From an uncultured Methanomassiliicoccales archaeon (lineage in GTDB: Archaea > Thermoplasmatota > Thermoplasmata > SG8-5), in assembly GCA_938004075.1 (NCBI GenBank), contig CALKWP010000020.1, positions 1 through 28,870 on the forward strand: a DNA stretch of 28,870 nt, given 5' to 3'. The translations under genes were made by a program, and so were the position numbers. Below the pieces are notes generated by a model that was not told the DNA's origin, searched no databases, and was given only the letters and a program-made list of their open reading frames with translations. Of the stretch, positions 6,812 to 14,000 are shown one piece after another (positions within the stretch are counted from its first letter, which is position 1; every line of letters starts with the position of its first letter).

Positions 6812-9800
6812 ATGTTGGCAAAAATCATTGAATGGTCAGGACGCAACCGCTTCCTGGTCTTGCTCGCCACCTTGTTCATCATCGTGGCCGGCGTTGTGGC
6901 GGTTATGCGAACGCCGCTTGACGCACTTCCCGACCTATCCGACGTTCAGGTCATCGTTTATACCGAGTACCCCGGCCAGGCCCCCCAGGTCGTCGAAGAC
7001 CAGGTGACCTACCCGCTGACGACCTCGATGTTGTCGGTGCCCAAATCCAAGGTGGTCCGCGGTTTTTCGTTCTTTGGTGCGTCCTTCGTCTACATCATCT
7101 TCGAGGACGGCACGGACATCTACTGGGCACGCTCGCGCGTCCTTGAGTACCTCAACTTTGCTGCCGGTCGTATGCCCAAGGGCGTCACGCCGCAGATAGG
7201 ACCGGATGCAACAGGCGTGGGCTGGGTCTATCAATACGTCGTCCTGGCCAAGGACAAGTCACTGGCTGAATTGCGCACCCTGCAAGACTGGTATGTGCGC
7301 TATCAACTGACCAAGGCGCATGGCGTTGCCGAAGTGGCATCCATTGGTGGCTTTGTTCAGACCTACCAGGTCACCGTCGACCCCGTAAAGCTTCGTTCCT
7401 ACGGCATTTCGCTCGCCAAGGTCTCGCAAGCCATCCGCGACTCAAATCGGGACGTCGGAGGCCGGGTCATCGAGATGGCGGAGACCGAGTACATGGTCCG
7501 CGGCAAGGGCTATCTGCGCGGCATCGGCGACATCGAGAATCTCGTCGTCAAAGCAGAAAAGGGTACACCGGTCCTTATACGGGACATCGCCCGCGTCGAA
7601 CTGGCGCCCGACGAACGCCGTGGCCTGACCGAACTCAATGGTGAAGGGGAAGTGGTCTCGGGCATCGCCATGGCACGTTACGGCCAGAACGCTCTGGAGG
7701 TCATCCACAACCTCAAGGAGAAAATCGGAGAAATATCGGCCGGCCTTCCCGAAGGGGTGACCATCGAGTCGGTCTATGACCGCTCCGAGCTGATTCACCG
7801 GGCTATCGACACCCTGAAGCACACGCTGGCCGAGGAAAGCATCATCGTGGCTTTGGTTTGCGTCGTATTTCTTCTCCACCTGCGCAGCGCACTGGTGGCC
7901 ATCCTCATGCTGCCGGTTGGAGTTCTGATTTCCTTTATTGCCATGCGCCTTCTCGGCATGAACTCGAACCTGATGAGCCTGGGCGGTATCGCCATTGCCA
8001 TCGGCGCGATGATTGATGCGGCCATTGTGATGATTGAGAACGCCCATAAGCATATCGAACGCTTGCCTGAGAACCACACGCACGGCGACCGGACGGAAGC
8101 CATGATTGCCGCCTGCAAGGAAGTTGGTCCGGCACTCTTCTTCTCGCTGCTCATCATCACCGTTTCCTTCCTGCCGGTATTCACGCTGGAAGACCAAGAA
8201 GGCCGCCTGTTCTCGCCCCTGGCCTATACCAAGACCTTCTCGATGGCCGGCGCAGCGCTGCTCTCCGTCACCTTGGTGCCGGTCCTGATGATGCTGTTCA
8301 TTCGCGGCAAAATCATGCCCGAGGCCAAGAACCCGGTGAATCGCTTCCTCATTTGGGTCTACCGTCCCATCATTGCATGGGTCATGTGCTGGAAGAAAAC
8401 CACCATCGTGGCTGCCATTGTTGCGCTTGTGGTCTCTATCTATCCGGCCAGCAAGCTGGGTTCGGAGTTCATGCCCACCTTGAACGAGGGCACCTTGTTC
8501 TACATGCCCGCCTCTCTGCCTGGGATGTCGATTACCAAGGCCGCCGAGCTGCTGCAAACGCAGAACAAAATCATCAAGAGCTTCCCGGAAGTCGCCTCGG
8601 TGTATGGCAAGGCGGGCCGGGCCAATACGGCTACCGACCCGGCGCCGACCGAGATGTTCGAGACCGTCATCAACCTCAAGCCGGAGTCCGAATGGCGCCC
8701 GGGATTGACGACCGACAAGCTCATTGCCGAGATGGACAAAGCCTTGCAGTTCCCCGGTGTATCCAACGCCTGGACGATGCCTATTAAGGCTCGTATCGAC
8801 ATGCTTTCCACCGGTATCCGGACGCCTATCGGCATCAAGGTGTTCGGCAAGGACCTTACCGAGATGGAGCGCCTGGCCCGGGAAATCGAGACAGTGGTGA
8901 AGGAAGTACCGGGAACCACGTCAGCGTTTGCCGAGCGGATTACCGGGGGCTACTACCTAAACATCGAACCAGACCGTACTCAGCTGGCCCGCTATGGCCT
9001 GGCGGTTGGCGACGTCCAGGAGGTCATAGGACAGGCGTTGGGCGGAGAGATGGTGACCACGACAGTCGAGGGCCGCGAGCGCTTTGGGGTGAGCGTGCGT
9101 TACCCGCGCGAACTCCGCTCTGACCCGCAGCAGATTGCCCAGCAGGTACTGGTGCCGACAATGGATGGCGCAATGATTCCGCTGGGGCAGTTGGCGAAGA
9201 TTGAAGTGGCGAAGGGGACGCCGGGCATACGGACTGAAAATGCGCTGCTCTCCGCCTACATCTTTGTGGACATCCGGGAGCGTGACATCGGCGGCTACGT
9301 GGCTGACGCCAAGAAGGCGGTCGCCGCAAAGGTCAAATTCCCGCCGGGCTATTACGCGACCTGGAGTGGTCAGTTCGAGTCAATGGAACGCGCCATCGAG
9401 AAAATGAAGATTGTCGTGCCGGTCACGCTGCTCATCATCTTCCTGCTGCTCTACCTAAACTTCCGGCGCCTGACCGAGACCATCATTGTGATGCTGTCTG
9501 TACCGTTCGCTCTGGTGGGTGGTGTCTGGCTGATGTGGCTCCTGGGCTACAACCTTTCGGTCGCCGTCGCGGTGGGTTTCATCGCCCTGGCCGGCGTGGC
9601 TGCCGAAACCGGCGTCGTGATGTTGATTTACCTCGACCATGCCTGGGAGGCCCTCAAGGCCCAACGCCGGGCAGAAGGGAAGGAGCCCAGCGTGGGCGAC
9701 CTCTACGAAGCCATCATGGAAGGCGCCGTGGAACGCGTTCGCCCCAAGATGATGACCGTGGTAGCCATCATGGCGGGCCTCCTGCCCATCATGTGGGGCA

Positions 9801-9946
9801 CGGGAACGGGCTCGGAGGTCATGAGCCGGATTGCAGCACCGATGGTCGGCGGGATGATTTCTTCCACGGTTCTGACTTTGGCAGTTATTCCGGCCATCTA
9901 CGCTCTGGTTAAGCAGTGGCGACTCAACAGGCAGTTGGAATCTTAA
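6812..9946 (+). CDS. cusA: Copper/silver RND efflux permease CusA/SilA (HME4-like)
   Basis: Proton-driven inner-membrane pump (1044 residues) exporting Cu(I)/Ag(I) through CusB and CusC. It shows the RND layout of 12 membrane helices with two large periplasmic loops. The TM4 motif AIAIGAMIDAAIVMIEN (about 394-410, with proton-relay Asp402) is the monovalent-metal HME4 form. The three methionines that bind Cu(I) in E. coli CusA have clear counterparts: Met572 in SLPGMS, Met615 in PTEMFET and Met664 in RIDMLSTGI. This is strong support for a monovalent substrate. The ribosome site GAGGAA overlaps the cusB stop. Ten bases separate it from the HD-GYP gene. Confidence 0.96.
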   Translation: MLAKIIEWSGRNRFLVLLATLFIIVAGVVAVMRTPLDALPDLSDVQVIVYTEYPGQAPQVVEDQVTYPLTTSMLSVPKSKVVRGFSFFGASFVYIIFEDGTDIYWARSRVLEYLNFAAGRMPKGVTPQIGPDATGVGWVYQYVVLAKDKSLAELRTLQDWYVRYQLTKAHGVAEVASIGGFVQTYQVTVDPVKLRSYGISLAKVSQAIRDSNRDVGGRVIEMAETEYMVRGKGYLRGIGDIENLVVKAEKGTPVLIRDIARVELAPDERRGLTELNGEGEVVSGIAMARYGQNALEVIHNLKEKIGEISAGLPEGVTIESVYDRSELIHRAIDTLKHTLAEESIIVALVCVVFLLHLRSALVAILMLPVGVLISFIAMRLLGMNSNLMSLGGIAIAIGAMIDAAIVMIENAHKHIERLPENHTHGDRTEAMIAACKEVGPALFFSLLIITVSFLPVFTLEDQEGRLFSPLAYTKTFSMAGAALLSVTLVPVLMMLFIRGKIMPEAKNPVNRFLIWVYRPIIAWVMCWKKTTIVAAIVALVVSIYPASKLGSEFMPTLNEGTLFYMPASLPGMSITKAAELLQTQNKIIKSFPEVASVYGKAGRANTATDPAPTEMFETVINLKPESEWRPGLTTDKLIAEMDKALQFPGVSNAWTMPIKARIDMLSTGIRTPIGIKVFGKDLTEMERLAREIETVVKEVPGTTSAFAERITGGYYLNIEPDRTQLARYGLAVGDVQEVIGQALGGEMVTTTVEGRERFGVSVRYPRELRSDPQQIAQQVLVPTMDGAMIPLGQLAKIEVAKGTPGIRTENALLSAYIFVDIRERDIGGYVADAKKAVAAKVKFPPGYYATWSGQFESMERAIEKMKIVVPVTLLIIFLLLYLNFRRLTETIIVMLSVPFALVGGVWLMWLLGYNLSVAVAVGFIALAGVAAETGVVMLIYLDHAWEALKAQRRAEGKEPSVGDLYEAIMEGAVERVRPKMMTVVAIMAGLLPIMWGTGTGSEVMSRIAAPMVGGMISSTVLTLAVIPAIYALVKQWRLNRQLES

Positions 9947-9956
9947 AGAGCGAGAC

Positions 9957-10706
9957 ATGACTACCCTTGGTACAGACTCTCCAGCCTGCGCCCACTGCGG
10001 AAGTAGTGACAAGGAGAGACTGTACCTAAAGGAGGACCATTGCCATTGCTGCGAGGGTTGCCTGCTGGACCGGTGTATCGGTCAGAAACCGGCACTCGAC
10101 TTGGCAGGGCTGTATTCTGGGTTCGTTGAGGCCCTTGTCCGCACTTTGGACATGCGAGAACTGGAGACAGGTCTGCACTCCCGGCGAAGCGCCTGCCACA
10201 CGCTGGTTCTGGCTAGACGAATCATCACGGATGCCGAGGAGCTTCGCCAAATTTACTGGGGCGCCTTGCTTCATGACATCGGAAAAATTGGTATTCCCGA
10301 GCATATTCTTCTGAAGACCGATGCGCTGACCAATGAAGAATGGCTCACCATGCGTACCCATGTAGAGTTGGGCTACTCAATCGTCAGTCAATTGCCCGGC
10401 CTCGAAAGAGCAGCCGAAATAGTTCGAAGCCATGAAGAGCGCTTCGACGGCACAGGGTATCCACATGGACTCAAAGGCGAAGAAATACCTGTGGGGTCCA
10501 GGCTGTTCGCAGTGATTGACACCTTGGATGCCATCACATCTGACCGCTCCTATCGCCGTGGCCTTGAGTTCGACAAGGCGAAAGAAGAAATCTTGAGGAT
10601 GTCTGGCAGCCAGTTTGACCCAGTGGCCGTGGACCTCTTCTTGGCAGACGAAAAGGTCTTGAGGGACATGGTTGCGCTCAAATGCGGCCAACCACAATCG
10701 GTGTAG
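9957..10706 (+). CDS. HD-GYP domain protein with Cys/His-rich N-terminus
   Basis: The C-terminal part (about 50-240) is an HD-GYP domain, the class that hydrolyses cyclic di-GMP. Visible residues include His74, the HD pair His106-Asp107 in LLHDIGKIGIPEHIL, His135, His159, the GYP triplet at 167-169 (DGTGYP) and Asp188 in AVIDTLDAITSDRSYR. Where most members have HHE, this one has His159-Glu160-Glu161, so one metal ligand may differ. The first 40 residues carry seven Cys (11, 14, 29, 31, 32, 35, 40) and His13, 28 and 30, looking like a zinc-ribbon or soft-metal site. It starts ten bases after cusA and lies 33 bases before the copper ATPase gene, so it is probably co-transcribed. A metal-controlled phosphodiesterase is an inference. 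Confidence 0.85.
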   Translation: MTTLGTDSPACAHCGSSDKERLYLKEDHCHCCEGCLLDRCIGQKPALDLAGLYSGFVEALVRTLDMRELETGLHSRRSACHTLVLARRIITDAEELRQIYWGALLHDIGKIGIPEHILLKTDALTNEEWLTMRTHVELGYSIVSQLPGLERAAEIVRSHEERFDGTGYPHGLKGEEIPVGSRLFAVIDTLDAITSDRSYRRGLEFDKAKEEILRMSGSQFDPVAVDLFLADEKVLRDMVALKCGQPQSV

Positions 10707-10739
10707 CGCCACGCGACAACAAGATGAAGGATGACGACC

Positions 10740-13013
10740 ATGTTCATTGACCCCGTATGCGGGATGACGGTCAAGCCCGAATCCCCCCATGAAACCGTCC
10801 TAGAGGGTGTCACCCATCGGTTTTGCAGCGCCAAGTGCAAGGCAAAGTTTGAGGCTGACCCGGCTCACTACCTGGCCCCAAAGGCTGAGCCTCAACCGGT
10901 ATCCGAGGAGGAACAGCAGCGGGAATACACCTGTCCGATGCACCCCGAGGTCCGCCAAATGGGGCCGGGCACTTGCCCGAAGTGCGGCATGGCGCTGGAA
11001 CCGCTGGTTCCCGACCTTGAGGTCAGCGAGGAGAACTCGGAATATTTGGATTTCCGTCGCCGCTTCTGGGGCAGTTTGCCTTTGAGTGTGGTCGTGACCG
11101 TGCTGGCGATGGCGGGTCACTACTTTGAGAGCCTCTCTGCTGCAAACCGGACTTGGCTTGAACTGGTACTCAGTGCCCCCGTCGTGCTCTGGGCAGGCGC
11201 CCCGTTCTTTGTTCGCGGCTGGCGGTCCCTTGTCACCCGTAGCCCCAACATGTGGACACTCATCAGCATCGGCACGGGCGCAGCGTTTCTCTACAGCCTC
11301 GTGGCTGCCGTTGCGCCGGGACTGTTTCCCAGCTCCTTCGAGGCGCACGGGCGTATCGGCGTCTATTTCGAGGCGGCTGCGGTCATTATTTCGCTGACGC
11401 TCCTGGGGCAGATGCTGGAGCTTAGTGCGCGGTCGCAAACCTCTGCCGCTATCAAGTCCTTGCTAGGACTGGCCCCCAAAACCGCCCGGCGCATCAATGC
11501 CGATGGTTCGGAAGAGGATGTGCCCTTGAACCATGTCCATGTCGGCGACCTGCTGCGGGTGAGGCCAGGGGAAAAGGTTCCGGTCGATGGGGTCGTCGTC
11601 GAGGGACGAAGCACTATCGACGAATCGATGCTGACCGGAGAACCCATCCCGGTCAGCAAGGAAGCACAGGACAAGGTGATTGGCGCAACCCTGAATGGCT
11701 CAGGCAGTCTGGTTATTCGGTCTGAGAGCGTAGGTTCGCACACTGTTCTGGCCCAAATTATTCAAATGGTCGCCCAGGCGCAGCGTTCGAAGGCACCGAT
11801 GCAGCGCTTGGCAGATGTCGTGGCCGGCTACTTTGTGGTTGCCGTGGTCGCCATTGCGCTCTTGAGCTTCTTCGGCTGGGGGTTCTTCGGAGGCGAGCGC
11901 GGCTGGCTGTTCGGCCTCATCAGCGCGGTGTCGGTACTCATCATTGCCTGCCCGTGTGCGCTGGGCCTGGCGACGCCGATGGCCATCATGGTGGCCACCG
12001 GCAAGGCCGCGACCCAGGGAATTCTCTTCCGGGATGCCGCGGCTATCGAGCGTATGCGGGAAATCGACACCCTCATCGTCGATAAGACCGGAACGCTAAC
12101 TGAGGGCCACCCCGCATTCGAACAGGTCATACCCGTTAGCGGTGTCTCGCCAGATGAAGTCCTGCGCCTGGCGGCAAGTCTGGACCTGGGGAGCGAGCAT
12201 CCTTTGGCCGAGGCGATTGTCCGCGCCGCGAAAGAGAGAAGCCTGGCGCTCGAGAAAGCCGAGAGCTTCGAATCCTCAAGTGGTATCGGGGTGCACGGAC
12301 AAGTTGGCGGCCGGCGACTTTCCTTGGGAAATTCGACCCTCATGACCCAAGAGAACATCGACCTGAGTCCTCTTGTCGCTCAGGCGGAAGAACTCAGGCG
12401 GACAGGTGCAAGTGTGATGTATCTGGCCGCCGATGGCTTGCTGCTGGGCTTGTTGGTAGTCTCCGACCCGATTAAAGCGAGCACCCCTGAAGCGCTGAAA
12501 TCGCTTCGAGATGCAGGCATTCGCGTAGTAATGGCGACGGGCGACGGCGAGCTGACAGCCAAGGCGGTCGGCCAGCGACTGGGCATCGATGAGGTACATG
12601 GCGAAGTGAAGCCGGCCGACAAGTTGGCCCTCGTTGAACGACTTCAGGCCGAAGGACGGGTAGTCGCCATGGCCGGAGATGGCATTAACGATGCTCCAGC
12701 TCTGGCGCGTGCGGATGTCGGTGTAGCTATGGGGACGGGGACCGATGTCGCCATGAATAGCGCCCAGGTGACCCTGGTCAAAGGGGACTTGCGCGGTATT
12801 GCTCGAGCCCAAGCGCTATCCAGGGCCACGGTGCGCAACATGCGACAAAACCTCTGGTTCGCTTTTGCCTACAACGCCCTCGGAATTCCCATCGCCGCTG
12901 GTCTGCTATACCCATTCTTCGGCTTGGTCCTGTCTCCAATGATTGCCGCGGCCGCAATGAGCCTGTCGTCGGTTAGTGTGGTGGGTAATTCATTAAGACT
13001 GCGCAGTAGCTGA
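10740..13013 (+). CDS. copA: Copper/silver P1B-type ATPase (SilP/CopA-like) with YHS domain
   Basis: ATP-driven inner-membrane exporter of Cu(I)/Ag(I) from the cytoplasm, 757 residues. It has no HMA domain. Instead the N-terminus has a YHS domain (DPVCGMTV ... HRFCSAKCKAKFEADP, about 4-44) and a small heavy-metal-binding segment (YTCPMHPEVRQMGPGTCPKCGM, about 63-84), the SilP-like layout. ATPase hallmarks are the TGE loop, CPC at 404-406 (IACPCALGLATP), DKTGT with phosphorylated Asp448, the SEHPLAEA nucleotide-site HP, and GDGINDAPAL. The final helix reads AAAAMSLSSVSVVGNSLRL, the Cu(I)-type MxxSS pattern. Another ATG lies three codons upstream (10731), but AAGGA at 10727-10731 is correctly spaced only for 10740. 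It ends 16 bases from the convergent ynfA gene. Confidence 0.94.
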   Translation: MFIDPVCGMTVKPESPHETVLEGVTHRFCSAKCKAKFEADPAHYLAPKAEPQPVSEEEQQREYTCPMHPEVRQMGPGTCPKCGMALEPLVPDLEVSEENSEYLDFRRRFWGSLPLSVVVTVLAMAGHYFESLSAANRTWLELVLSAPVVLWAGAPFFVRGWRSLVTRSPNMWTLISIGTGAAFLYSLVAAVAPGLFPSSFEAHGRIGVYFEAAAVIISLTLLGQMLELSARSQTSAAIKSLLGLAPKTARRINADGSEEDVPLNHVHVGDLLRVRPGEKVPVDGVVVEGRSTIDESMLTGEPIPVSKEAQDKVIGATLNGSGSLVIRSESVGSHTVLAQIIQMVAQAQRSKAPMQRLADVVAGYFVVAVVAIALLSFFGWGFFGGERGWLFGLISAVSVLIIACPCALGLATPMAIMVATGKAATQGILFRDAAAIERMREIDTLIVDKTGTLTEGHPAFEQVIPVSGVSPDEVLRLAASLDLGSEHPLAEAIVRAAKERSLALEKAESFESSSGIGVHGQVGGRRLSLGNSTLMTQENIDLSPLVAQAEELRRTGASVMYLAADGLLLGLLVVSDPIKASTPEALKSLRDAGIRVVMATGDGELTAKAVGQRLGIDEVHGEVKPADKLALVERLQAEGRVVAMAGDGINDAPALARADVGVAMGTGTDVAMNSAQVTLVKGDLRGIARAQALSRATVRNMRQNLWFAFAYNALGIPIAAGLLYPFFGLVLSPMIAAAAMSLSSVSVVGNSLRLRSS

Positions 13014-13029
13014 AGGTAGGGCTTGATGA

Positions 13030-13368
13030 TTAGACGGTTGTACTTGGCTGCAACACAATCACCGCCATACCAATCAGTGCTATGCCCGCACCGGCGACAT
13101 CCCAGCGAGTCAGTGCAACACCATCGACAAAATGTAGCCAGGCTAAGGCAACTGCGATGTACATACCACCATATGCGGCATAGGTTCGTCCTGCCGCGGT
13201 AGGATGCAAGGTCAGCAACCATGCAAAAGTTGCCAAAGCCAAAGCCGCCGGCAACAGCAGCCAATTGCTTTTCCCTTCCTTTATCACGAGCCATGGAAGG
13301 TAGCAGCCGACGATTTCGGCTATTGCGGTGAGCGCAAATAGGAATGCAATTTTGGGGAACTCGAGCAT
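13030..13368 (-). CDS. ynfA: YnfA/UPF0060 family small membrane protein
   Basis: A 112-residue protein with four predicted membrane helices (about 7-23, 35-53, 62-82, 90-108) and the family motifs AEIVGCYLPW and RTYAAYGGMYI. UPF0060/YnfA proteins resemble small multidrug-resistance transporters, but their physiological substrate is not settled. It lies 50 bases downstream of the CadR-like regulator on the same strand, so it is probably co-transcribed with it. There is no good Shine-Dalgarno before the ATG. Similar genes often accompany metal-resistance clusters, which suggests but does not prove a role in metal tolerance. Confidence 0.88.
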   Translation of the reverse strand: MLEFPKIAFLFALTAIAEIVGCYLPWLVIKEGKSNWLLLPAALALATFAWLLTLHPTAAGRTYAAYGGMYIAVALAWLHFVDGVALTRWDVAGAGIALIGMAVIVLQPSTTV

Positions 13369-13418
13369 GAAGTATCAGAGGCAGTGACTGGGGTATCCGG
13401 ATAGTAGGTAGGCCAGTT

Positions 13419-13892
13419 TCAACTAGACGTGAGCTCCTTTTGACTGCTGACCAAGGCTTCGAGCTTGCCCCCTTGGTGGCAGGCACAGGCTTCACCATGG
13501 GCTGCCGCTACAAGTTCATGCAGGATGCCGCACTCCGACGCGGTATGTGGTGCCGAACACTGCTCGCGCAATGCCACCAGTTGGCGCTCCAGCGCCTGCA
13601 TGCTGGCTAGACGTGCACGCACTTTTGCTATTTGAGCATCTACCAGGACGTTGATTTCTCCGCAGTCCGATTGCGGGCTGTCGACGAAGGATAGCAAACG
13701 CTGCACATCCGCTAGGGGAATGTCGAGTGCTCGGCAATGGCGAATGAAAGCGAGGCGTTCCAGATGAGCTTGCGTGTAGGCGCGGTAACCGTTCTCACTG
13801 CGTGTCGGAGCGCTTAGTAGCTTCGCTTTCTCGTAGTAGCGAATGGTTTCGACATCCACTCCGGTGGCCTTGGCCAGTTCACCAATCCTCAT
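13419..13892 (-). CDS. cadR: MerR-family Cd/Pb-responsive regulator (CadR/PbrR-like)
   Basis: Transcriptional activator-repressor (157 residues) expected to control the divergent CadA-type ATPase gene. The N-terminal MerR winged helix begins MRIGELAKATGVDVETIRYYE. A dimerisation helix follows, then metal-binding cysteines at Cys77 (SDCGEI), Cys112 (EQCSAP) and Cys121 (SECGIL), closely spaced as in CadR (77, 112, 119). The tail holds extra ligands (HGEACACHQ, about 132-139). An open frame extends upstream to 13988, but that would read through the shared promoter, and 13892 gives the standard N-terminus. Cd(II)/Pb(II)/Zn(II) response is inferred from the cysteines and the ATPase target. Confidence 0.93.
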   Translation of the reverse strand: MRIGELAKATGVDVETIRYYEKAKLLSAPTRSENGYRAYTQAHLERLAFIRHCRALDIPLADVQRLLSFVDSPQSDCGEINVLVDAQIAKVRARLASMQALERQLVALREQCSAPHTASECGILHELVAAAHGEACACHQGGKLEALVSSQKELTSS

Positions 13893-13929
13893 TGCCTTCT
13901 CCCGCTTGAAGCAAGTCTGTATTTTAGAC

Positions 13930-13960
13930 TTGACCCTGTAGTCACTCCAGGGATTCCAAT
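13930..13960 (+). promoter_or_regulatory. MerR-type cadA promoter with CadR operator
   Basis: A -35 TTGACC (13930-13935) and a weak -10 TCCAAT (13955-13960) are separated by 19 bases, the overlong spacer that MerR-family activators correct by twisting DNA. Between them is the dyad CCCTGTAGTCACTCCAGGG (13934-13952), symmetric at 16 of 19 positions, as in CadR/PbrR/ZntR operators. It lies between the divergent cadR and cadA genes. Confidence 0.9.
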
Positions 13961-14000
13961 GGCTATATCTATACTGGCAACTTGCCACTGGAGATTACAG

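Noticed and set aside
7442..8557. Long minus-strand open frame (371 codons) opposite cusA
   Set aside because: Its His/Gln/Asp-rich low-complexity translation is a shadow of the high-GC cusA codons; no motif and no ribosome site.
13014..13029. Terminator between convergent copA and ynfA
   Set aside because: Only 16 bases separate the genes and no hairpin with a T-run is present.
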